This document shows, piece after piece, positions 25,566-32,873 of a stretch of DNA of 64,000 bases. The stretch's first letter is position 1, and each line of letters begins with the position of its first letter. Location: the NCBI GenBank assembly GCA_910588555.1, contig CAJUPC010000005.1:4525-68524 (forward strand), given 5' to 3'. The stretch is from Candidatus Gastranaerophilales bacterium (GTDB lineage: Bacteria; Cyanobacteriota; Vampirovibrionia; Gastranaerophilales; Gastranaerophilaceae). The notes beneath the pieces are model-generated. The model saw only the letters and a program-made list of their open reading frames with translations. It made no database searches and was not told the origin of the DNA. The position numbers and the translations under genes are program-made.

Positions 25566-28345
25566 TTATTAATAAGTGATTTTAAGTAATCTTTGTTGTT
25601 TTTTAATGTGTTTTCTGTTGCAAGAATTGAGTATACAGGCTTGCCCGAGAAAATATAATTTGCGGCATTGTATATGTCGTCAACAGTAATCCTGTCGATT
25701 TCTTCAAGAAGTTGGTTTTCTCTGGAAAGTCCGTATACGGAGTTTGCACCGTGTAATATTGATGATGTTCTGTCGTAAGTCGTATGGTTTCTGTTTAAAA
25801 TCGTATTTTTATAGTTTAATTTTGCATTATCAAGTTCTTCTTGTGTAACTTTTTCTGTTTTAATTTTGTTGATGTGGCGATTGAAGCCGTCGATTGATTT
25901 TTGTACATTATCAAAACTTTGTTCGCCTGTTTCTTTGTTATCGGTTGTTGTACCTATTTTTAACGATAAAATTCCGATATTCTCATTTGTGCGATAATTT
26001 GAACGAACATGATATGCAAGTTTTTCTTTTTCTCGCAAATCCATGAAAAGTCTTGAGGAAGCATTTCCGCCCAAAATTGTATTCAAAAGGTGAATTGCTG
26101 CTCTGTCTTTTAAGTTATTACTTGTTTTAAACTTATATGCTTCAACGATTTCAGCCTGATTTTTGTTGTGAATATCAGTCAAAACTTTTGTTTCTTCAAC
26201 AGGCTTGAAAATATCTTGAAGTTCGAGCGGTTTGAATTCTTTTACACTCTTAAATGAGGCAATATTTGTAAATACTTCATTTTTTAATTGAGGTTTTCTG
26301 TCAAACGGTGCAGCAATACTGATTATGCCTTTGCCGTTTTCTAAAAGCTTTTTGTGTAAAAGCTTTACATCGTCAAGAGTCAGTGTATTCAAATCTTCAA
26401 GAATTTCTTCTTTTGTAACGCCCTGCGGCAGGTTCTTGAACAATTCGTAGTCCAGTTTATCGTAAGCAGATTTTTCTGATGTAAGAATTAAGTCACGCAC
26501 ATTATTTTTAGCCTGTTCAAATTCTTCATCAGTAAATCTGGGAGTTTCAAGTACTTCTTTTATGGTTTTGAAACCTTTTGAAATAGTATTGCTGTCACAG
26601 CCCATAGCACATACAATTTCGCTTTCTGATGATGAAAAACCTTTTTCAATACCGTCTTTTGCAAGTTCTTTATCAAAATCAGTCTTGTTTTTGTTAATTG
26701 AACCCTCATTTAACAATTTGTCTAAAATAATTGCCGCTGACGGACGTGTATTAATATCTTTATCAGTATTAAGTTTATAAAGTATTTCGACGTTATTTGT
26801 TTTTGAATTTGAAGTTATAACTCTGTAGTTGTTGTTGGTGTCATATTCTTGTATTGAGTTTGTGTTTAAAGCTTTTTTAGTTTTTCCGGTGAAAGAAATA
26901 CTTTTATGGTTTTGTAAAATGCTTTCTTCTGTTGCTGTTGATGGGTGAACAACAGTAACGGAAGCTTTGTTAATATCAAGATATTTTTTTGCGGTATTAA
27001 CCAAATCTTCGGCAGTCATTGAATTTACGATTTCTTCGTAGTTGTTTACATAATCCTCGTTGTTTTCAAGGATTGCTGTGCCTATTGCGTTGTTTGTCGC
27101 AAAAGATTTTTCAAAAATATTTGAAAATCTTTTAAGCATGCTTTTTTTAACAATTTGAAGTTCTTCATCTGTCGGAGGATTGTTTGCGATATTTCCGATT
27201 TCGTTAAATATAACTTTCAAAATCTTTTCGGAATTTTCTTCGGTGCTTTCAGACATAAACATAATTGCTCTGTCGTTTTGCGTGGTGATTTTTTCTTCTT
27301 CTGCCCAGCAGCCTGCGTTCAAATCTTTAATATTTTTGTCAATTCTTGAATATGCCGACATCGAAAGAATTTCTGTTAATGCCTGCATATAAACTCGTTC
27401 TTTTGCGCTTTTCGTTGAATTAAATCCAACAACAATTGAAGCCGCTGTAGCTTTATCTGAAATCAAATCTTCTCTGACAGTTTGGTTAATCGGGTTTAAC
27501 TCTTCATTATGCCTGTTTTGAGTTGGGGTTCTTTTTGATGAAAAATATTTTGAAATAAGCTTCATTGTTTCATCAGGATTAACCTCGCCTGTAATAACGG
27601 TTACCATATTCGCGGGATAGTAATTGTTGTTATAATAATTTACAACATCTTCCCGTTTCAGGTTTGTAATATTGTCGGTCGTTCCGCCAATCATATCTGT
27701 TGAGGTCGTTTTTATACCATAAAGGTTTTTAAGCATTTTATTTATTGCTAAATTTTCGGGATTTGAAGTAATCATGTTAATTTCGGAATTCACAATCCCT
27801 TTTTCTTTTTCAAGTTTTTCAACTGCAAAAATCGGTGTTTCAATCATGGAAGCATGAAGTTTGATTTTATTTTCCAAATCACCGTCGTTAAGCATATTTG
27901 AACTTATATAATAATTTGTTTCTGCAAATCCTGTAGAAGCATTTGTGGAAGCGCCCATTTTATCAACCTGCTTGAAAAAGTCACCTTCTTCAAGACCTTC
28001 TGAACCGTTAAAGAGATTGTGTTCAATATAATGGCTTATTCCGCGGAGGTTATCGGTCTCGTTCATAGAACCTGTGTTTACATAAGTTCTTAAAACAGTT
28101 TCGCCTTCCTGAGGTACAATAATTACTTTTTGTCCGTTAGCAAGTTTATAACAGTGAGCTTTTGTATTATACGGAAAATTCATTTCGCCTGTTTTTGAGT
28201 AAGACATAGGAGTTTTAACGGCAAAATCAGGCTTCACATTCTGTAATTCTTCAATTTGCGGATTTGTTGAATTACTACTTTTGAATGCGATTTTATTTTG
28301 CGTAAAGCAATTATTTACACTGTTAATAGAATTTATTCTCAACAC
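25562..28345 (-). CDS. M16 family zinc metallopeptidase (two-unit)
   Basis: 927 residues made of two pitrilysin-type halves. The first half carries the inverted zinc motif HYIEH (in GISHYIEHNLFNGSEG) and the distal Glu in EKEKGIVNSEINM, so it should be active. The second half lacks HxxEH and ends in the R/Y region typical of M16 proteins (SSRLFMDLREKEKLAYHV). No signal peptide, but the first 45 residues form a polar leader with IAFKSS at 19-24. The start codon is GTG (28345) or the next codon TTG (28342). It likely degrades peptides; location uncertain. Confidence 0.9.
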   Translation of the reverse strand: MLRINSINSVNNCFTQNKIAFKSSNSTNPQIEELQNVKPDFAVKTPMSYSKTGEMNFPYNTKAHCYKLANGQKVIIVPQEGETVLRTYVNTGSMNETDNLRGISHYIEHNLFNGSEGLEEGDFFKQVDKMGASTNASTGFAETNYYISSNMLNDGDLENKIKLHASMIETPIFAVEKLEKEKGIVNSEINMITSNPENLAINKMLKNLYGIKTTSTDMIGGTTDNITNLKREDVVNYYNNNYYPANMVTVITGEVNPDETMKLISKYFSSKRTPTQNRHNEELNPINQTVREDLISDKATAASIVVGFNSTKSAKERVYMQALTEILSMSAYSRIDKNIKDLNAGCWAEEEKITTQNDRAIMFMSESTEENSEKILKVIFNEIGNIANNPPTDEELQIVKKSMLKRFSNIFEKSFATNNAIGTAILENNEDYVNNYEEIVNSMTAEDLVNTAKKYLDINKASVTVVHPSTATEESILQNHKSISFTGKTKKALNTNSIQEYDTNNNYRVITSNSKTNNVEILYKLNTDKDINTRPSAAIILDKLLNEGSINKNKTDFDKELAKDGIEKGFSSSESEIVCAMGCDSNTISKGFKTIKEVLETPRFTDEEFEQAKNNVRDLILTSEKSAYDKLDYELFKNLPQGVTKEEILEDLNTLTLDDVKLLHKKLLENGKGIISIAAPFDRKPQLKNEVFTNIASFKSVKEFKPLELQDIFKPVEETKVLTDIHNKNQAEIVEAYKFKTSNNLKDRAAIHLLNTILGGNASSRLFMDLREKEKLAYHVRSNYRTNENIGILSLKIGTTTDNKETGEQSFDNVQKSIDGFNRHINKIKTEKVTQEELDNAKLNYKNTILNRNHTTYDRTSSILHGANSVYGLSRENQLLEEIDRITVDDIYNAANYIFSGKPVYSILATENTLKNNKDYLKSLINN

Positions 28346-28384
28346 ATGTATATAAAAACATAAAAATATAAAAAATTGCCTTTT

Positions 28385-29112
28385 TTATTCTTTAGGTTTT
28401 AATATAGTTTGTTTCCACGGATAATCGTCTTTAATCTGCCATCCGTCAATTTCAATTAGTCTTGCACAGGTATGGCGTCTGTTTAAACTGCTGGTGTTTG
28501 GATTATCATAATTCCCATATTTACATTTTTCCAAAAGTTGTGTTCTAGTTTGCTTTCGAAAAGAATAAAGTGATGTATAAAACCTTCCTTTATTGATTTC
28601 AAACAAGAAGCCGGTTCTGCCATCCATGTTTTCATTTCGACAATATTTAGCTTCCGTACAATAAAAAATATTTATACTGTTTGTGTTGAAAATATATCCT
28701 GAAAATCCAGAGCCGTCATTAAATATAACTTTAAAATTTCTATCTTCTTCTTTTTCTTGAGAAACTGATTGAAGATATTTGTCTAAAGTTTTATTATACC
28801 ACTTTTTAAAACCGTCTGCAGTTTTCACATATTCCTCATCTATATAAAAACTTTCGGGTGTAATGCCTTCGTCTGCTTCATATCTTAGAAGTGCCTGACT
28901 CATTACAGAATAGAATTTTTTCAGTTTTACTTCAACTTGTTTTTTCTGATGATTTGCAATCAATGACGGGATTGTAAGTACTGCTACAATCCCAATAATC
29001 CCTAATGTTATCAAAATTTCTGCTAATGTAAAACCAAAAGCTGTCCTAAAAACACCTAAACCGAGAGCTTCGGGGGGGGGGCAATCACAGCACTATGCTT
29101 AAATCTTGACAT
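28385..29112 (-). pseudogene. pilin-like gene, out of frame at a C10 tract (probably phase-variable)
   Basis: The gene starts at ATG 29112 with a good GGAGG site 7 nt upstream. It then meets ten consecutive C on the coding strand (29072-29081), and the ATG frame stops at a TAG soon after. The pilin frame resumes just past the tract: AFGFTLAEILITLGIIG with a prepilin cleavage site (G/F), a hydrophobic helix, and about 190 further residues ending in GWQIKDDYPWKQTIL. One extra C (11) or two fewer (8) joins the two parts exactly. Everything downstream is intact (209 residues from 29014), arguing against plain decay. Sequencing error in the homopolymer is the main alternative. Confidence 0.8.
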
Positions 29113-29174
29113 ATAAATACCTCCATTTTTCTATTTTCTAATTATAACTCATGTTTTGAAATAATTCAAGTAAT

Positions 29175-29210
29175 AAAAAAACAGACAGTTTTAAAACTGC
29201 CTGTTTTTTT
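29175..29210. terminator. bidirectional terminator between purA and pilin-like gene
   Basis: ACAGaCAGTTTT pairs with AAAACTGcCTGT, with A-runs before and T-runs after. It lies 5 bp beyond the purA stop on the minus strand. Confidence 0.7.
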
Positions 29211-29214
29211 ATTT

Positions 29215-30492
29215 TTATCTAAAAATAGTCTGTTCTCTGTCAGGTCCGACACTTACTATTGAAATCGTTACCTCAAGAAGCTCTTCAAGTCTTTCAAGGT
29301 ATTTTTTACAATTTTCCGGAAGTTTGCTGTATTCACGAATTCCTGTTACATCTTCGCCCCAGCCTTTATGTGTTTCATAAACAGGTTCCAAATATTTGTG
29401 TATGAACACGTTTGTCGGATAACTTTTATAAATTTTTCCGTTACGTGTATCTTTATAAGCGGTACAAACTTTTATTTCGTCAAATGTATCAAATACATCA
29501 ATTTTTGTAAGTGCAACAGATGTCAACCCGCCAACTAAAACCGCATATTTCATAGTAACTGCGTCAAACCATCCGCAACGACGTGGTCTTCCTGTTGTTA
29601 CGCCAAATTCATGTCCGATAGTTTGAATTTTGTTTCCAATTTCGTCTGTTAATTCTGTTACAAAAGGACCTTCGCCAACACGTGTTACATAAGCTTTGGC
29701 AACTCCGATGACTTCATCAATCATACAAGGACCATAGCCTGAACCTGTTGCTGCCCCGCCACCTATCGGATTTGATGATGTTACGAAAGGATAAGTTCCG
29801 TAATCAACATCAAGCATTACGCCCTGAGCACCCTCAAATAGAACAGCTTTTTTCTCGCGTTTTGCTTCTTCCAATACTTCTTGCCAGTCAAAGCAAACAT
29901 AAGGTCTGAAAATTTCTGCATATTTTTTGCAAAGTTCAGTAATTTCTTCTTTTGTATAAGTTTTCAAGCCGTAAACTTCTTTTAAGGTTTTATTTTTTAT
30001 CGGAAGAATAATATCAAGTTTTTCTGATAGTGCTTCGTCAGAATATAAGTCCTCAATTTTTAAGCCGATACGAGCCATTTTATCAGTGTAAGTAGGTCCG
30101 ATGCCCTTTTTTGTAGTGCCGATTTTGCCTTTGCCGGCTGTGCTTTCAGAGTAGCCGTCAACTTCTGTGTGGTAAGGCATTGTAATTGATGCAAGCGGAT
30201 TGATTTTTAATCCTGAAACATCAATACCTTCTTCAATAAGTCCTTTTATTTCCTGTTCAAAGCTTTCTGGCAGAATTACTGTTCCAGCACCGATGAAACA
30301 GGTTTTGCCTTTATATAAAATCCCCGACGGAATAAGGTGAAATTTAAAAGTTTTGTCATGTGCTACAACTGTGTGTCCTGCGTTACAGCCGCCTTGATAA
30401 CGAATAATTAAATCCGCATTTTGTGCCAATAAATCAGTAATCTTTGCTTTACCCTCATCGCCCCATTGAGCGCCGACAACAACCTTATTCAT
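29215..30492 (-). CDS. purA: adenylosuccinate synthetase
   Basis: GTP-dependent conversion of IMP and aspartate to adenylosuccinate, the first committed step to AMP. The phosphate-binding loop reads GAQWGDEGKAKITDLL, with Ala where Gly is usual. Also visible are YQGGCNAGHTV, STAGKGKIGTTKKGIGPTY, LFEGAQGVMLDVDYGTYPFVTSSN and TTGRPRRCGW. 425 residues is normal. GAAAGGACAG is the ribosome binding site. Single-gene unit with its own terminator. Confidence 0.97.
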   Translation of the reverse strand: MNKVVVGAQWGDEGKAKITDLLAQNADLIIRYQGGCNAGHTVVAHDKTFKFHLIPSGILYKGKTCFIGAGTVILPESFEQEIKGLIEEGIDVSGLKINPLASITMPYHTEVDGYSESTAGKGKIGTTKKGIGPTYTDKMARIGLKIEDLYSDEALSEKLDIILPIKNKTLKEVYGLKTYTKEEITELCKKYAEIFRPYVCFDWQEVLEEAKREKKAVLFEGAQGVMLDVDYGTYPFVTSSNPIGGGAATGSGYGPCMIDEVIGVAKAYVTRVGEGPFVTELTDEIGNKIQTIGHEFGVTTGRPRRCGWFDAVTMKYAVLVGGLTSVALTKIDVFDTFDEIKVCTAYKDTRNGKIYKSYPTNVFIHKYLEPVYETHKGWGEDVTGIREYSKLPENCKKYLERLEELLEVTISIVSVGPDREQTIFR

Positions 30493-30575
30493 ATCCCTGT
30501 CCTTTCATAATTTTGTCTTTTACTAATTTATTTTAGCACAGAAATAATTTTTATATAAGCTCATTAACTATTAAT

Positions 30576-30800
30576 TTAATAATTTTGTTGTTCAAGTAAC
30601 TGCTTATTGTAATTAATACTTTGTTCTCTGAGCTGTTCAACTTCGTATACTGTCTTATCAACGTGTTCTTGAACAGTTTCGGGAGTAATTGTATTCAATG
30701 GTTGAGTGCCGTAAAAAGTTTTCATTACAAGCATTGCAACCGCTGCAGTTATGAGTAATCCCAATAATAAATCTATTGCACCAAAACCGTTTCTTTTCAT
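30576..30800 (-). CDS. small prepilin-like membrane protein
   Basis: 74 residues. MKRNGFGAIDLLLGLLITAAVAMLVM looks like a class III prepilin start: short basic leader, Gly/Phe junction, hydrophobic helix. The conserved Glu at mature position 5 would be Asp. The remainder is a charged, coiled-coil-like tail rich in Gln and Glu. It lies 4 bp after another small membrane protein, downstream of the RNase E/G gene. Assignment to type II/IV pilus machinery is tentative. Confidence 0.65.
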   Translation of the reverse strand: MKRNGFGAIDLLLGLLITAAVAMLVMKTFYGTQPLNTITPETVQEHVDKTVYEVEQLREQSINYNKQLLEQQNY

Positions 30801-30804
30801 CTGA

Positions 30805-31089
30805 TTATTTCAACCTGTTTTTTCTAATAAATAATTTAATAGCCTCTTCTGTTGTTTTCGGTGTTTTTGTTAGGTCTTCATCAAGTCTTTGAAACTTGTC
30901 TTGTTTTACAAAAATTTTGTTATAAATAGTCAGACCTGCAAAGATTACAAAAGACGAAAGTGCAACACCACCCATTGCCAGTCCGAATTTAATTAATGCA
31001 GAATGTACAACGGCATTGCGGGCTGTTGTTTCGCAAAAGCCCGCATTTGTCGTTAAAAATAATGTTATAAGTAAAAGTTTATTCTTCAA
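30805..31089 (-). CDS. small secreted/membrane protein with TTG start
   Basis: 94 residues. Start TTG at 31089 is chosen because GAGGAAAAAG lies just upstream, inside the end of the RNase E/G gene (11-nt overlap in another frame). The start gives an amino end (M)KNKLLLITLFLTTNAGFC that looks like a signal peptide. A second hydrophobic segment (LIKFGLAMGGVALSSFVIFAGLTIY) and a basic tail follow. A longer upstream frame is only the shadow of the Lys/Gln-rich RNase tail. Function unknown. Confidence 0.6.
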   Translation of the reverse strand: MKNKLLLITLFLTTNAGFCETTARNAVVHSALIKFGLAMGGVALSSFVIFAGLTIYNKIFVKQDKFQRLDEDLTKTPKTTEEAIKLFIRKNRLK

Positions 31090-32863
31090 CTTTTTCCTCT
31101 TTGTCCGCTTTTTTTGCACGCGGTTTTCTTGTTTTTGAAGCGCCGCGGTTCGGACGTCTTGTTCTTTTTGGTTTTTCAGTTTCTGCTGCTTCTGTTGTTT
31201 CCGCAACTTCTGCAACAGGTTCTTCCGATTTAACTTCATCAACAGCGGGTTTTTCTTCAATAACAGGTTTAATATCTTCGTTTGGTTTAAGAACAGTTTC
31301 TGCTGTTTCAATTACTTGTTGTTCTTGTTGAACTTCTTGCACTTCCTGTTTCTTTTCAAGTCTGTTGTTTTTTCTTCCGCGTATTTTCTTTGTTTCGCGT
31401 TTTTCTGTTTCTTGAACTGCTGTTGTTGAAGGATTTTCTACTTCAATTTCAGGAGTTGTTTGAGGTTGAATTGTTTCTTCTACAACAGGTTGTGGTTCTG
31501 TTTGCTGTTGGTTTTTATTATTATTTTTGTTGTTTTTCTTGAAATTATTTACCGGTAATTTCATTTTAGCTGCTTTAGCTCTGTATTCACCTTCAGCTGT
31601 CGGAGTTGCAAAGTTAAACTCGTTCATGAAATAACCTGTGCCCTGACAATGCGGACATTTTTTAGTGAAAATTTCAGACAAAGATTGTCCCTGTCTGTGT
31701 CTTGTCAACTCAACAAGTCCTAAATCAGAAAGCTGACCGACCTGCGGTTTTGCTTTGTCCGGTTCAAGTGCGATTTCAAGTTCTTCCATAATCGCAAGTT
31801 TATCTGCTCTGGATAGCATATCAATAAAGTCGATAATAATCATACCGCCGATGTTTCTTAAACGAAGCTGGCGTGCGATTTCATGAACAGCTTCAATGTT
31901 TGTTTTCAGAATTGTTTCATCCTGAGTTGACGAACTTGTGAATTTACCGCTGTTTACGTCGATTACTGTCAAAGCTTCTGTTGTTTGGATAAACAAATAT
32001 CCGCCTGACGGCATATTAACTTTTACATTCAAGGCTGCTTTTATTTCTTTGTGAACGTCTGTTGCAACAAGAAGCGGTTCGGTTCCTTTATACAAAGTTA
32101 CCTGAACATTTTTGTTCATGTGCCAGTTTTGCAAGATATTTTGAACTCTCTGCATTGCAAAAGCTGTATCTACAACAATTTCTTTAACATCTTCTGTACA
32201 AGCTTCTCTGATTGTTCTATATAACAAATCCTGGTCTCTGTATAGAAGGTTCGGAGGAGTCATTGTTTCAGCGGCAGTAATAATGTTGTTCCATTTTTCG
32301 AGTAGGATTTCTAAGTCTTCCTGAATATCAGCTTCTGATTGTCCTTCTGCTTCGGTTCTGATGATAACGCCAATTCCAACGGGTTTGATAAGATTTACTA
32401 CTGATTTCAGTCTTGCTCTTTCTCTTGAGTTTTCAATTTTTTTACTAATGCTTGTTCCGGGTTCGTTCGGCATTAATACCAAAAATCTTCCCGGTAAGCT
32501 TATTTCTGTAGTAACTCTCGGGCCTTTATGACCAGTGGGTTCTTTTACAACCTGTACTATAAGTTTTTGTTTCGGAGAAAGTTTGTCTTTTAATGCGCCT
32601 TTTCCCATTACATCCTGTGCGTGTAAAAATCCCATTTTATCCATACCGACATTTACAAATGCGGCGTCAATACTTGGCAGAATATTGTCTACTGTTGCTA
32701 AAAATACATCTCCTAAAATCACATCGCCTCTTGAAATAAAGAAGTCTGTGACTTTTCCGCCTTGCATTACGGCTGCAATGTTGTCACGTTCCGCGATGAT
32801 AATTTTTTTGTCAGCATTTTGCTGTTGTTGATTGTTTCTGTGGTTTCGTCTGTCGTTTGCCAT
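31079..32863 (-). CDS. rng: ribonuclease E/G family endoribonuclease
   Basis: Single-strand endoribonuclease for rRNA maturation and mRNA decay. An S1-like RNA-binding region is at about residues 38-120; the catalytic core has VIDVNSGKF and GMIIIDFIDML bearing the metal-binding Asp residues, and the Zn-link is CPHCQGTG. After about residue 410 the protein becomes a low-complexity Glu/Pro/Lys/Gln tail of 170 residues ending in basic repeats. This resembles the disordered tails of cyanobacterial RNase E. AAAGGA precedes the ATG. It follows the radical-SAM gene, a conserved pairing. Confidence 0.93.
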   Translation of the reverse strand: MANDRRNHRNNQQQQNADKKIIIAERDNIAAVMQGGKVTDFFISRGDVILGDVFLATVDNILPSIDAAFVNVGMDKMGFLHAQDVMGKGALKDKLSPKQKLIVQVVKEPTGHKGPRVTTEISLPGRFLVLMPNEPGTSISKKIENSRERARLKSVVNLIKPVGIGVIIRTEAEGQSEADIQEDLEILLEKWNNIITAAETMTPPNLLYRDQDLLYRTIREACTEDVKEIVVDTAFAMQRVQNILQNWHMNKNVQVTLYKGTEPLLVATDVHKEIKAALNVKVNMPSGGYLFIQTTEALTVIDVNSGKFTSSSTQDETILKTNIEAVHEIARQLRLRNIGGMIIIDFIDMLSRADKLAIMEELEIALEPDKAKPQVGQLSDLGLVELTRHRQGQSLSEIFTKKCPHCQGTGYFMNEFNFATPTAEGEYRAKAAKMKLPVNNFKKNNKNNNKNQQQTEPQPVVEETIQPQTTPEIEVENPSTTAVQETEKRETKKIRGRKNNRLEKKQEVQEVQQEQQVIETAETVLKPNEDIKPVIEEKPAVDEVKSEEPVAEVAETTEAAETEKPKRTRRPNRGASKTRKPRAKKADKEEKVEE

Positions 32864-32873
32864 AAAAAATCCT

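Noticed and set aside
31090..31311. Upstream extension of the small membrane protein frame
   Set aside because: This Lys/Gln-rich part lies wholly inside the RNase E/G gene in another frame and mirrors its low-complexity tail; the TTG at 31089 with GAGG fits better.
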